Assembly (NCBI GenBank): GCA_020635035.1
Contig: JACKAO010000002.1
Coordinates: 186,001-250,000 of the forward strand
Length of the DNA stretch: 64,000 nucleotides
Direction: 5' to 3'
Origin: Calditrichia bacterium
Lineage (GTDB): Bacteria > Calditrichota > Calditrichia > Calditrichales > J004
Within the stretch, counting starts at the first letter, position 1; every line of letters starts with the position of its first letter. The translations under genes and the position numbers were made by a program. This document shows positions 52,758 through 63,500 of this stretch, in pieces. The notes below the pieces were generated by a model, which saw only the letters and a program-made list of their open reading frames with translations, was not told where the DNA came from and made no database searches.

Positions 52758-54726
52758 TATTCTCTTGCCTGTTTTTTGCCAATTTTAATTCATCTTTTTG
52801 AATGGTCAGATTATCCCGGATCATTCGATTATTATATTGTTGAATAACCGCCCGCATTTTATCCTTCATCTCCTGACCCGATTTATCATTTTTGGAAAGA
52901 ATGTTATCTGAGAGCAGCGGATCTTTTTTATAGTTATATAACGAGGTAAATCTATTACCATCATATTCAATTACCAAACTATCCTGTATTAAACGATATG
53001 AATTGCGTGAAAAATAGAAAGCAAGCCGCGCGTTTTCTGGATTGAGCAGACTGGAACCAAAAGAGAATAATGGTGTGTTTATGTTAAGATAGTCTAAAAT
53101 TGTGGGGAATATATCAGGATGCTGTGCTACCCTGTTATCATTTCCATTTAAACTTCTATCCGGTGTATAGAAAATAATCGGTACTGCAAAATTACCAACA
53201 TCATTTTTATATTCATCATGGTAGGGTACCGTTGCATGATCCGCTGTAATTACAAAAAGTGTATTCTTATACCAGGACATTTCTTCTGCGGTTTTAAAAA
53301 ACTGTTTTAACGCAAAGTCTGTATATCCTACACATTCCAGAATATCCTTTGGGCCACTTCGGAATTTTCCTTTATATTTTGATGGCACATCAAAAGGGTG
53401 ATGTGATGATAATGTGAAAACCACGCTGCAGAATGGCTGTTGAAAAGTATTTAACTTGCGGACCATAAATTGTAAAAACTCTTCATCCCAGATACCCCAT
53501 GTACCGTCGTAATAATCATTATTATTAAATTCATTTTTACCATAATATTTTTCAAATCCGGCAAGATTCATAAATGCTGAGAATCCCATCGAACCATTGG
53601 GAGCACCATGGAAAAATGACAAATCATAACCGTTCTCCCGCAGAATATGACCCAATCCGGATAAGCGGTTCGTACTGTACCTGGAAATAACATAATGCGT
53701 ATTTAAAGAAGGAATTCCGGTAATTATGGAAGGTAAGGCATCAATTGATTTTCTTCCGTTGGCATAAGCATTAGTAAACGTTAAACTATGATCCATCAGA
53801 GAATCCAGGAAAGGTGTATAACCTTTATACTGACCTTTCTCCAAAGCGGGGTTTAATTTTCCCGAGTGTTCTCTGCTTAAACTTTCAACTATTATAATAA
53901 TAACATTTTTCTTCCGGGTTTCTTCCTTTGGATTAATATGGTTTACAGGTGAAAAAATGGTTTCAATTTTATCTTCAGGAAAATATGTCTTTAACTCAAA
54001 TATTTCCTGCTGCCAGGTACGGATCATCGTAAAAGGAGTATTTAAAACTATTGCCATATTTCTGAAATCGGATACATATTTCCCCGCATTATTTATAGCA
54101 AGGGGACGTACATACCTGCCCAAAAAGCCACCACGAATAGCAGAAACCATTAAAAATACAGATAACACAAATAAAACCAGGTGTACCAATTTTGACTTTA
54201 ATAAATTTGGCCTTGGAGTTTTCCAGTTTATTTTAAGGCTGAAAATAATAACCAGGATGGATGTTATAAAAAATAGGATTGCAATTTCCTTGTAAAGCCA
54301 AAGTCCTTTTAATATAATCGTACCCAAATTGATTTCATTTTTAAAAATTGTAAAAAAATCAGCTGTTGTTCTTTTCAGCGTGTAGGGAAAATAAACGATA
54401 TCAAAAAAATTTAAAGCTAAACCAATAGTGTTCACAATAGTAAAATAAATCTGCCAAAACTTACGGTAAAGAGAGCTATCCGTAAATGAAAAAGGCAGCA
54501 ATATCGCAATGATATAGAATGCATTCAGGTAAAAAATTCCTGCAAGATCAAAGCGGAGTCCACCATAGAATATGTAAAGCAATTCTTCCGTTGAAATGTT
54601 TATAAAAAGGTCTTTATTGAACAGATAAAATGCTGCCCGGCAAAACATGTACAAAAAAACGAGTAGGCTAATACTTGCCAGGCAATATAAGTACTTATGT
54701 AAAGAAATCGTTCGTTTTATAAACAT
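52741..54726 (-). CDS. LtaS-type membrane sulfatase/phosphoglycerol transferase
   Basis: A 661-residue inner-membrane protein with about five N-terminal membrane segments (residues 1-190), then a periplasmic sulfatase-fold domain. The metal motif IIIIVESLSREHSG, the nucleophile region NGRKSIDALPSI with Ser327 in the place usually held by Thr, FTLSSHHPFDVP and VITADHATVPYHDE are present. Such enzymes transfer phosphoglycerol or phosphoethanolamine to lipids or glycans in the envelope; hydrolysis is also possible. It is the first gene of the operon with the CYTH, TerB-like and AMMECR1 genes. Substrate unknown. Confidence 0.9.
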   Translation of the reverse strand: MFIKRTISLHKYLYCLASISLLVFLYMFCRAAFYLFNKDLFINISTEELLYIFYGGLRFDLAGIFYLNAFYIIAILLPFSFTDSSLYRKFWQIYFTIVNTIGLALNFFDIVYFPYTLKRTTADFFTIFKNEINLGTIILKGLWLYKEIAILFFITSILVIIFSLKINWKTPRPNLLKSKLVHLVLFVLSVFLMVSAIRGGFLGRYVRPLAINNAGKYVSDFRNMAIVLNTPFTMIRTWQQEIFELKTYFPEDKIETIFSPVNHINPKEETRKKNVIIIIVESLSREHSGKLNPALEKGQYKGYTPFLDSLMDHSLTFTNAYANGRKSIDALPSIITGIPSLNTHYVISRYSTNRLSGLGHILRENGYDLSFFHGAPNGSMGFSAFMNLAGFEKYYGKNEFNNNDYYDGTWGIWDEEFLQFMVRKLNTFQQPFCSVVFTLSSHHPFDVPSKYKGKFRSGPKDILECVGYTDFALKQFFKTAEEMSWYKNTLFVITADHATVPYHDEYKNDVGNFAVPIIFYTPDRSLNGNDNRVAQHPDIFPTILDYLNINTPLFSFGSSLLNPENARLAFYFSRNSYRLIQDSLVIEYDGNRFTSLYNYKKDPLLSDNILSKNDKSGQEMKDKMRAVIQQYNNRMIRDNLTIQKDELKLAKNRQENNGKKY

Positions 54727-54814
54727 TACAGTTTTTTAATTTTTATTTATTAAATCGGAATTTTAAGCCGGACAGCCTTAAATTACATTTTTATTTAACA
54801 CTAAAAGAAAAAAT

Positions 54815-56020
54815 ATGAACACAAATAACAAATCTCAGTTCTTAATTATTTTCCTTGTAATTTTTATTGATCTTCTTGGCTTTGGTTTAATTATACCAAT
54901 TATTCCTTTTTATCTCGAAGACATGGTAACAGACGTCGCACAAATTGGAAAGATTATAGCGACCATGATTACCGCATACAGTTTGATGCAGTTTATTTTT
55001 GCGCCTATCTGGGGACGTATTTCCGACCGGATCGGCCGCCGACCTGTTATTTTATTCAGTCTTGCCGGGACAGCTGTTACTCACCTTGCTTTTGCTTTAT
55101 CAACAGAAGTATGGATGCTTTATGCTTCACGTATTCTAACGGGTATTCTGGCTGCAACTATTTCCACTGCTACAGCATATATCAGTGATGTCACAGATGA
55201 AGAAAGCCGTACGAAAGGTATGGGACTTGTTGGCGCTGCCTTTGGATTAGGTTTTATTTTAGGTCCTGCGACAGGTGGAATTTTATCACATTTCGGTGGA
55301 TACAGGATTCCGTTGTTTGGCGCATCCATTCTGTCGACTGCTGCTTTTATATTTGCCTATTTTCGATTAAAAGAAAGTCTTGATTTTAAGACTGTAAAAC
55401 AGGGTGACTATCGACGCTACAATCTTAAAACGATTTTCCAGGCACTCACTAACCCGCGGCTTGGATTATTGTACACTATTTTTTTCCTTGTAACACTCTC
55501 GTTTGCCAATATGGAAACCATTTTTGCTTTATTTACAGAAAGGCGATTTGGCTTTGATTCACTCGAAACCGGATACGCTTTTGCTTTTATCGGCGGATGC
55601 AGTGCTTTGATGCAAGGCGTTTTTATAGGACGTTTGTCGAAACGTTTCGGAGAGAAGAAATTGATTACTATTGCTACTTTATTTCTGGCAATTTCGTTTA
55701 TTCTCATCGGAACCTTTGAATACCTGATTCCTTTTCTTTTATTTACCGGAATTATGGCAATGAGTCTCGGTATGCATAATCCGTCTGTTTTATCTCTTGT
55801 ATCTAAAAATGCAAGGAAAGGTGAAAGCGGCAGCGTACTCGGGCTTAATCAGTCTTTTTCTGCTTTAGGTAGGGTTTTGGGGCCATTGTGGGCAGGTTTT
55901 TTCTTCGATTATATTGGACCTGAATTTCCGCTGATCAGTGCCGGTATACTAATTTTTATAGCTTTTCTTCTAAGTTTTGGTTTATATCGAAATAAAGAAC
56001 TCCAGGAAAAGACATCCTAA
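54815..56020 (+). CDS. MFS transporter, TetA/multidrug-type
   Basis: A 401-residue inner-membrane exporter with 12 membrane segments. It begins IFLVIFIDLLGFGLIIPIIPFYLEDM and has the loop 2-3 motif GRISDRIGRRPVILFSLAG, the family's motif A, and FGLGFILGPATGGILSHFGG, the motif C of antiporters. The pattern is that of the TetA-like DHA1 group, proton-coupled drug exporters. A single gene, divergent from the sulfatase operon and convergent with the SPOR lipoprotein gene. The substrate is not readable. Confidence 0.93.
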   Translation: MNTNNKSQFLIIFLVIFIDLLGFGLIIPIIPFYLEDMVTDVAQIGKIIATMITAYSLMQFIFAPIWGRISDRIGRRPVILFSLAGTAVTHLAFALSTEVWMLYASRILTGILAATISTATAYISDVTDEESRTKGMGLVGAAFGLGFILGPATGGILSHFGGYRIPLFGASILSTAAFIFAYFRLKESLDFKTVKQGDYRRYNLKTIFQALTNPRLGLLYTIFFLVTLSFANMETIFALFTERRFGFDSLETGYAFAFIGGCSALMQGVFIGRLSKRFGEKKLITIATLFLAISFILIGTFEYLIPFLLFTGIMAMSLGMHNPSVLSLVSKNARKGESGSVLGLNQSFSALGRVLGPLWAGFFFDYIGPEFPLISAGILIFIAFLLSFGLYRNKELQEKTS

Positions 56021-56023
56021 ATT

Positions 56024-56776
56024 TTAATAAACCAGCCAGGCATCACTATACCCGGCAGTTTTTACCTGGATAAGAGTTTTTTCAGCTTGTTCACGTGCAC
56101 CAAAGCGTCCCAGGTATATTTTGTAAAATGTCCCGCTTTTAATAAAATAACTTTCCTGTTTGAATTGTGCTTTTAACTGCTCAACTACATTTTCAGCTTT
56201 TTCTATACTTGAAGTGACCAATACCTGAATTTTGAATTTTGCATCCTGAGAAATAACCTGGGTTGAATCAGCCTGAATGTTTGAAGTAGTTGCTGAGTCA
56301 ACCGGTATATTAATCATCGTTTTAACCACCCATGCTGCCGGATAACCATGTGAACGCAGATCCATCAATCTTAAATCAGCATCATTGCGGTATAAAAAAT
56401 CTCCCAGCTGTATTTTAAAAAGGTTCTTTTCTTTAAAAAAATATACCGAATCGGAAAGAGTACGTTTAATGTTTTCAGCCGAGGTTAAGACGTTCATTGA
56501 ATCCGCGCCTGCAAACAACTGAATCCGAAAGCCATCCACCAATTTAACTTTGGGAGCAGGTGGTGGCGGTGGTGGAACAATACGCATTTTTAAAGAAACT
56601 TCCTGGTCGTATTTTGTATTCATGCTGTCCAGAAATGCATTCTCTAATGCAACCGGTTGATAATACAAAAAACTATCCGGTGGCGCCTGTGTTTGTTCAC
56701 CACGTTCCCTGCGAATATTTTGCGGATTACAGGCATAAAATAAAACTACTAAAAGTAATAAGGATACACTTTTCAT
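56024..56776 (-). CDS. SPOR-domain lipoprotein
   Basis: A 250-residue protein. It has a short lipoprotein-like signal peptide ending in Tyr-Ala-Cys, then a Pro-rich stretch, then two SPOR-like domains: KLVDGFRIQLFAGADSMNVL with LFKIQLGDFLYRNDADLRL, and AKFKIQVLVTSSIEKAENVV with FYKIYLGRFGAREQAEKTL. SPOR domains bind peptidoglycan strands stripped of stem peptides, often at the division site. The SpoIID-domain gene lies five bases upstream on the same strand, so the two probably act together on the cell wall. Confidence 0.88.
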   Translation of the reverse strand: MKSVSLLLLVVLFYACNPQNIRRERGEQTQAPPDSFLYYQPVALENAFLDSMNTKYDQEVSLKMRIVPPPPPPAPKVKLVDGFRIQLFAGADSMNVLTSAENIKRTLSDSVYFFKEKNLFKIQLGDFLYRNDADLRLMDLRSHGYPAAWVVKTMINIPVDSATTSNIQADSTQVISQDAKFKIQVLVTSSIEKAENVVEQLKAQFKQESYFIKSGTFYKIYLGRFGAREQAEKTLIQVKTAGYSDAWLVY

Positions 56777-56781
56777 TTCTT

Positions 56782-58029
56782 TTAATATACCTTTTTTAAA
56801 TATGTACCAGGAAAATAACTTTGCAGAATATGATAATATTGCAGGCCTTTTTGGGATTTATACATAGCTCCATATTGACACATGCCAACACCATGTCCAT
56901 TACCTGCACCATCTATTATTAAAAGGGAATCGTTCTGTGTAAAACGAAATAATGTGCTTGGAAGAAGCTTACCAGACGGCCAGCCTAAAAAACGACGAAT
57001 ATCGTAACCGGACAGTTCTTTTCTTTGCGTACCATACTGTACAGCCAGTGTTTTAACCCTTCCGCTCGCCGTTCTGTCTACTATTTTAAATGTCATAGGA
57101 ATATCAATTGTGTCTGCCACAGATGCTGTTAAAGGGCTAATTTTTAAGTTTTCTGTAAAAAGGGAATCCAGTTGAGATGGATTTAATTTCTTCTGCCAGT
57201 GGTAATAAGGTGATTCTTTGTCTGCAAATTCCCGACCTACTACATCCTGCCTGGATGATAAGTAATCCTGATTATTTCCAGGCCAGACGCTTTCAGCGTC
57301 TTCCAGCATTCCGCCACAACTCGAGTGAAAATAAGTTACCGCTAGTCCTTGCTTATCCATCAAGATACTTCCTGCAGTGAGATCAACAGCATCATCACCA
57401 TTTGCCGTTCTACCACTTTTACCGCCATAAACCTGATCTCTTACATCAGCGAGTACATCATACTTTTTCTGTTTATTCTTTTGCATTCTGTTCAAAGCAT
57501 AGGTCCTAGCACAAACGGCCTGAGCTTTTACAGCTTCCATATAAGAAGAATTATTTGTAAATATTTCAGCGGGTACAACGCCTTTTAAATAAGTCTCCAG
57601 GTCAATGTGGTTAATATAAGATAAATGGGTTGAATCACTTTTTAATATGATACAATCACCTGTGTAGCTTTTTTGATCTAATAGGAATTCGGCATCTGTG
57701 GCTGATGATTTAAAGGTAACTACATCATTATTTCTGAATAAAAAAAGCCGATTTTCATTATAAATTTTAAAACCATCTTCCAGGGCTTCAATAAATATTT
57801 GTTTGTTGGTATTGCCAAATTCATAGCGGGCTTCTTCTGTTTCCATAAAGTACACACCTTTAAAACTCAAAGTGTCCTTAGCTATCTTTTGATCAAGTAA
57901 TACTCTAATCACTGGAATGTCCGCGTTTGTTTCAGATGCTTTCTGCTGGGGAATACAACCTGCTAACGCCAATAATAAAAACATAAAAAAGGCCTGCATA
58001 AAAGCAGACCTGTAAAATAATTTTATCAT
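56782..58029 (-). CDS. SpoIID/LytB-domain lipoprotein
   Basis: A 415-residue protein with a lipoprotein signal peptide (FLLLALAGC). The SpoIID/LytB domain covers most of the rest: YLKGVVPAEIF, MEAVKAQAVCARTYALNRM, YFHSSCGG and GAGNGHGVGMCQYGA. SpoIID of Bacillus is a lytic transglycosylase that acts on stripped glycan strands; bacteria that do not sporulate use related amidase enhancer proteins. The neighbouring SPOR lipoprotein fits that theme. The gene lies five bases before the SPOR gene and 15 bases after the barrel protein gene. No sign of sporulation genes. Confidence 0.9.
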   Translation of the reverse strand: MIKLFYRSAFMQAFFMFLLLALAGCIPQQKASETNADIPVIRVLLDQKIAKDTLSFKGVYFMETEEARYEFGNTNKQIFIEALEDGFKIYNENRLFLFRNNDVVTFKSSATDAEFLLDQKSYTGDCIILKSDSTHLSYINHIDLETYLKGVVPAEIFTNNSSYMEAVKAQAVCARTYALNRMQKNKQKKYDVLADVRDQVYGGKSGRTANGDDAVDLTAGSILMDKQGLAVTYFHSSCGGMLEDAESVWPGNNQDYLSSRQDVVGREFADKESPYYHWQKKLNPSQLDSLFTENLKISPLTASVADTIDIPMTFKIVDRTASGRVKTLAVQYGTQRKELSGYDIRRFLGWPSGKLLPSTLFRFTQNDSLLIIDGAGNGHGVGMCQYGAMYKSQKGLQYYHILQSYFPGTYLKKVY

Positions 58030-58044
58030 AATATTATTATTCTT

Positions 58045-58680
58045 TTAAATACCAAAATTATATATTCTTAAACCAACCCGAAGTCCTAAACCATGCATAT
58101 TAATTTCGGAAGAAACAGGTAACCCTTCTTCTGTTTTTCCTTCATCACGTGATGGGGAACCACCGTGATAAAACAATTCCCCATAAAAATCGGATGCTCT
58201 GCTTATTGGCAGACTTACCCCCGCGCCTATATTCCAGCCAAATCCGCTGAAGAACTGTGTTCCATCAATCTTTTTCTGAAAATTTGTAACAGAACTCCAT
58301 AGTAATTCGTAACCCACGCCGCCTGTAACCTTTAAATCCAGGCTTTTTGTAATCGGACCTACGAAATGCAGCTGGAAATAAATTGGAATTAATGTTGCAC
58401 TTTGGTCCAGTTCTGTTGCTTCCTGGGAAATTACTATCTGACCGTTTACATTTTCTCCAACCTTTGAAGATTTTGTATAGCTGCTGTAATAAACATGAAC
58501 ACCCAAGCTGATTCCCACACGTTCATCAACCATTCTTCCAAAATTAACTCCGCCATAAAATCCGCTTTTTGCATCTTTCGGTGCTAACAATCCTGCACTA
58601 AATTCAGTCATTTTACCCTGAGCAAAAATTCCACTTGTCAGGAAAAACAAACTTCCTATTATCATCAAAGCTTTATGCAT
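58045..58680 (-). CDS. Outer-membrane beta-barrel protein
   Basis: A 211-residue protein. I chose ATG at 58680 because CAGGAG lies eight bases before, although a longer frame opens at 58746. The product starts with a signal peptide (HKALMIIGSLFFLTSGIFA) and then alternates polar and aromatic residues (EFSAGLLAPKDAKSGFYGGVNFGRM, RVGISLGVHVYYSS), closing with GLRVGLRIYNFGI, which fits an eight-stranded outer-membrane barrel of the OmpW/OmpA-like kind. Its role is unknown. It lies in the same run as the SpoIID gene and the esterase-like gene upstream. Confidence 0.75.
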   Translation of the reverse strand: MHKALMIIGSLFFLTSGIFAQGKMTEFSAGLLAPKDAKSGFYGGVNFGRMVDERVGISLGVHVYYSSYTKSSKVGENVNGQIVISQEATELDQSATLIPIYFQLHFVGPITKSLDLKVTGGVGYELLWSSVTNFQKKIDGTQFFSGFGWNIGAGVSLPISRASDFYGELFYHGGSPSRDEGKTEEGLPVSSEINMHGLGLRVGLRIYNFGI

Positions 58681-58699
58681 TTTTGATCTCCTGTAAATT

Positions 58700-59581
58700 T
58701 TATCTTGATATATCCGAAAATGAACTCGCTTCCAACCACTCTTCAAGGGTTCCTTCCATTACACAATCGTGACAAACCCGGGTAAATTTAAGCATAATTT
58801 TCGTTTCCGGTTTAAGAACATTATTATATGTTAATCCTTGCTGAGCAATCAATTTAAGGAATTCGCGGTGCTCCGGTGCAAGATGCTCAGTATAAATGCT
58901 GCGTAGTTTATTATCCTTGTCTTCTTTAAGCCATGGAATAAGCTTATCTGTAAAGGTGTAAAAAGCATCGAACAAAAAGATTTCTCTCACATTTTTTTGT
59001 AGCCCGCCATTAATCAAGCCCAATATTGCCGGCCTGTAACCACCACTATGCGCACTGATTATTACTTCGCCTATTTTATCTGTTTGAATTTTTTTTTCTT
59101 TATTAAGAATTATAAGTATTTCACTAAGATATTTCTTTAAACCATTACGATCTTCCATCTTACCGCCAGCTGAGTCCATTGCATTTTTCGGACCCTGAGC
59201 CAAAACTAAAATCGCGTTTTTCTTTGATTTATATAGCTGACCCAAAATATTGAAATCATGCATTACATTCAGAACTTCATTGTTCCAGCCATGAAAATGC
59301 ACAAGGATGTCATTGACACCGTTTATTGTTTTGTAACCTTTTGGCATAAAAACAATAGCCGAGCTATCACTGTAATTAACCTTAGGTGTAAAAACCAGAC
59401 TTTTATAAGTATAATTTTCTTTTCTGGATTCATGCGGGAAGAGACTATTTTTGAGATAAACCCGTGTCCATTCTCCTTCATCAACAGTATGCCACAAAAC
59501 GCTGGATTTATCCTGTGCCCATACGAATGAGATTGCTAAAAACAGGGTTATATTTATTGTTTTTTGAATTATTCCCGGCAT
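58700..59581 (-). CDS. Exported alpha/beta-hydrolase-like protein
   Basis: A 293-residue secreted protein. I chose the ATG at 59581, behind GGAAAAG, rather than the longer frame from 59596. After a signal peptide (NITLFLAISFVWA) comes an alpha/beta-hydrolase-like core: DILVHFHGWNN, AILVLAQGPKNAMDSAGGK, and a nucleophile elbow VIISAHSGGYRPAILGL, with His in LKFTRVCHDCVME near the end. An esterase or peptidase role in the periplasm is plausible; the family is not named. It lies 19 bases upstream of the barrel protein gene. Confidence 0.7.
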   Translation of the reverse strand: MPGIIQKTINITLFLAISFVWAQDKSSVLWHTVDEGEWTRVYLKNSLFPHESRKENYTYKSLVFTPKVNYSDSSAIVFMPKGYKTINGVNDILVHFHGWNNEVLNVMHDFNILGQLYKSKKNAILVLAQGPKNAMDSAGGKMEDRNGLKKYLSEILIILNKEKKIQTDKIGEVIISAHSGGYRPAILGLINGGLQKNVREIFLFDAFYTFTDKLIPWLKEDKDNKLRSIYTEHLAPEHREFLKLIAQQGLTYNNVLKPETKIMLKFTRVCHDCVMEGTLEEWLEASSFSDISR

Positions 59582-59733
59582 ACTCTTTTCCGCCAATGAA
59601 AGTTAAAATTAACCGACAAACCGGATTCAAGTCAAATATGAAATTAATGTTAAATAATTTGTCAATTATAACTTAATTTTAACATTTAAATATTTACTTC
59701 GATAATAATCTAAAAGCAAACAATGGAAATGCT

Positions 59734-60486
59734 ATGACTAGTCAGAACATAAGAAAATCTATTCAGGAAATATACACGAACTATTGTGAACGCGTATATA
59801 CGGATGAATTTACTTTAGATTCGATCACTACAATTTTTGACATAGGGAATGAAATTTTTCTAAAAAACAATGATGTAGAAGTTGAAAAAATTTATAATCG
59901 CCAACCATCCAATGCACCGGACATAATGGATGACGAACCTTATTCTCTTGATCGTGCCCTGGCTATTTATGAAACCTTAGCACCAAAATACAGCCACATT
60001 AATGCTGAATTAGTACAAAAAGTATTTGAAGTTAACTCAAAATTTGCCTGGAAAGACTATAAAATAAAATACAAAGAATATATTTATTCTATTTATCAGG
60101 AACATACCAATGATGAATATATTAATTATCTTGCTGCTGTTTTATTTTATGAAGAACGTAATTATCAGGAAGCTTTAAAGTGTATTAATTTTGCCTTAAT
60201 TCAGAACAATTCTTCATCACTTTTTACACATATCAAAGGTTTATGTCTAATTCAGCTTGGTGAATTCGAAAGTGCAAGAACTTATCTTTACCAGGCTTTA
60301 TTTCTTATTGAACTGCTGCAGGATATTCCGCCAAGGCTTCATGGCGCTCCTGAAATTTATCCTAACTACCCAATTGAATATCACACTTCCGCAGATCTCG
60401 TTCGAAATGATTTAAACAAGCTGGATAAAGTCGACTCCTTTTTTGATTTCCATGTTATGCCGCTTTTTGCGGGACAATCGGTTTAA
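59734..60486 (+). CDS. TPR-like cytoplasmic protein
   Basis: A 250-residue protein without a signal peptide or membrane segments. The second half resembles tetratricopeptide repeats: YINYLAAVLFYEERNYQEALKCINFALIQN, LFTHIKGLCLIQLGEFESARTYLYQALFLI. The first half is helical and acidic and I cannot place it. TPR proteins act as scaffolds for other proteins. The gene stands alone on the plus strand, convergent with the GH13 gene. Function unknown. Confidence 0.65.
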   Translation: MTSQNIRKSIQEIYTNYCERVYTDEFTLDSITTIFDIGNEIFLKNNDVEVEKIYNRQPSNAPDIMDDEPYSLDRALAIYETLAPKYSHINAELVQKVFEVNSKFAWKDYKIKYKEYIYSIYQEHTNDEYINYLAAVLFYEERNYQEALKCINFALIQNNSSSLFTHIKGLCLIQLGEFESARTYLYQALFLIELLQDIPPRLHGAPEIYPNYPIEYHTSADLVRNDLNKLDKVDSFFDFHVMPLFAGQSV

Positions 60487-60505
60487 CTCGCTTCTTCGTC
60501 CTTAA

Positions 60506-63500
60506 CTAACCTGCGCTAACCGTGTTAATCAGTTTGTCAAGATCGTATCCTGTTTCATTGGCAGATTTAATTAACTCCTGTACTCTTTTGAAAACTCTGT
60601 TTATTTCCGTTGCAGCTTTCTTCTCTGATTTTTTTGGATCATTTATAACTTGCTCTATATAATCCTTTAAAAGTGCTTCAAGTATTAATTCCCAATTTTC
60701 CTTGTTATAATAACGAACGTCCTGATAAGTATTAATCTTTAAGAATTTTACCAGATCAGCGATACTAAAAAGAGTTTTTAATTCTAATTTATCAGGCTTT
60801 TGTTGTAATAAATTCTGAATTTTTTTATGACAAACTAAAATTTTCAAGATTGAATTATGCTCTTTACTGTCAAAACTGGTGTTTGTATTAATTACTTTTT
60901 CAATCATTAGAAAATCATAGAAGGTGTCCAGGTCTTTTTCCGGGATATTGCTGAAAACCAGTTCTAACAGATCCTTATATAGATAAAACTCATCTCCTTC
61001 CCGGTTCTTGTCTTTTAAAGTTTTTACAAACTCTTTTACTGATTTATTTCCAGGAACATTTGATGAAGGATGATAAATTCTCTGTTTTTTGTAGATCTTT
61101 TCTACATGCTTTGTGACATCTTTTGGTTTTTCTAATTTTAAAAAGTTATAAAGTTGTGCCAGTTCACTATTAAACGTTTCAGTCAATTGATCCAATATTT
61201 GTTGATCAAAAACGTCTGTTTTTGTTTTTGAAAAAATTAAAATATTTTCTTTAGATAACATCTTATAAAGAGCGGACAATGCCGGTGCTATTCTGATCTC
61301 ATGCAATGCTATTTCTATTGAATCAACACCTTTTCCATTTAGTGTATGATTTAATTGATCATATGGATTCTCTCTGGTCGCATATACCTGCTGAAACGAT
61401 AGAAAAACCTGGTATTTATAACCACCAAGTTCAACAAATAAGCCACGTTCAAACAAATCTTTATTTGAGCGTATATACTGCTTACCGGAAATATGTTCTC
61501 TAAAAATTGTAAACATATTAGCATCAAATTTTAAATTTAATCCTTTTGCTAATTCTGTATGAGACATTTGGTCATTAAAATCTTTAAATGCTGTAGAATA
61601 TTTTATCCAACCAGCGGTATTATTATAGGCATTATTATAAACAACCAGGCTTCGCTCATCACCATAACGGTTACTGTAACAGTAAACGTTTTCGTCGGTT
61701 GTATTGTGCACAGTTTGAAAATTATACAGATAAAAATTTTCAACTTCACTGAAGAGCTTTCTTTTTTTCATCAGGGGAAAAACTTCTCTGCGATGCCGTT
61801 CTACCAGATAATGATCTTCCTGCTCTTCCCAGTAAGCACGTTTGTATTCCATACCATATTTTTCCGAAAAACCTTCTATCTGTCCGTGTCCGAACATCGG
61901 TAAACCCGGCATAGTACACATCAAAATACATGTACCAAAATATTTATCTTCCTTACCGAACTGTGCTACTGCTGTTTCTTCATCCGGGTTGTTCATAAAG
62001 TTAACATATCGTTTCAGAATTTGCGGATTAAACTCAAGTACATTTTTAATCATTTGCCGGTATTTATCATTTTCTTCATTTTTAAGCATATTCATGAATG
62101 CGCTGTTGTATACCCTGTGCATCCCAAGCGAACGCACAAAGTAACCTTCCATCATCCAAAAAGCTTCTGCTAATAGCAAAGTATCCGGACACTCTTGTGC
62201 AACCCTGTCAACAACTTCACGCCAAAATTCAACCGGGAAATACATATTAAATTCATCTTTTGATAATGAATGAAAGGATCTTGTAGGTATATCCCCTCCG
62301 CTTCCGGGCTCCGGGAACCATAAACGCTGATAATGTTTTTTAGCCAATGTCATCGCCGCGTCAAACCGAATTACCGGAAATAACCGGGCGACATGCAGTA
62401 TTGTTTGGATTACAGCTTCCCGTACTTCAGGCATCAGGTAGTTTAACTGTGCCGTATCGTTCCATGGCATTCCTGTACCGTCATTTCCATGATATATATA
62501 ACGGGTTTCACCATTACGATGGTCAATTCTTTTAAACTCGACAGCAGCATCGCTTTTATTCCAGTAACCGTCTTCAAGATAGATTCCAATATCATTATTT
62601 TCGCTCAGATTGGGCCCGTTAAATGTATGGTTAGGAAATGGTGGTTCATTTGATTGTATAAACCAGTGCGGATGATATTTAACCCAATCGGAATCAATTG
62701 CCATGTGGTTTGGAACCATATCGCTGGCAAGGCGGATACCACGTTTCCATGCGCGCTCTTTTAGATTTGAATACGCTTCAAATCCGCCTAAATCTTGAGA
62801 AATTTCATAATTCTTAAGAGAGTAGGCCGATGCAACTGCCTCCGGATTTCCATTTATCTGTTTAATTTTTTGCGATGCATAACTTCTTTCCCAAATACCA
62901 ATAAACCAAAGACCTGTAAATCCAAAATTTGCTAACCGATTTAATTCTTCATCCGGAATTTGATCCAGTCTTTTAATTTCCCGCTGGTATTTTTTACTAA
63001 GCTGATCGAGCCAGACATAAGTGCTTTTTGCAATTAGTACCAGGTGCGGCATCCAATCTAAGTCCGGACTAAATGCTTCAGGCTCGAAATCGTAAACATC
63101 CCCATGGAATTCTGCAACCTTATTTTCCGGTTTACTAAACATCCCTGGTATAAATTTTTTTGCTTCTTCTTTAAAAACATCAAGACTTAAAAGTATTCTT
63201 GTTAAAAAGTCTTTTAATTCTACTCCCCAATTATCTCTGATGTATTCAAGTTGTTTATAGACAGAGTCAGGAAATAACTTTCCCGGTAACAGCAGCATTT
63301 CCAGCAGGGTAAGATTTGTACCCGGAACATTTGGCTGTTCTTTAAAAAAGTTGTTTATTTCTTTAAATGCTTCATTATATATTTTGCTTTGAATTTCTTT
63401 GTCATCAATAATTTCTTTAACTGCAAAATATGCTTTGTTTTGATTTTGCACCCATTGTGCAATCATTTCTTCTATTACGATTTGTTTATTTGAAAAGCCT

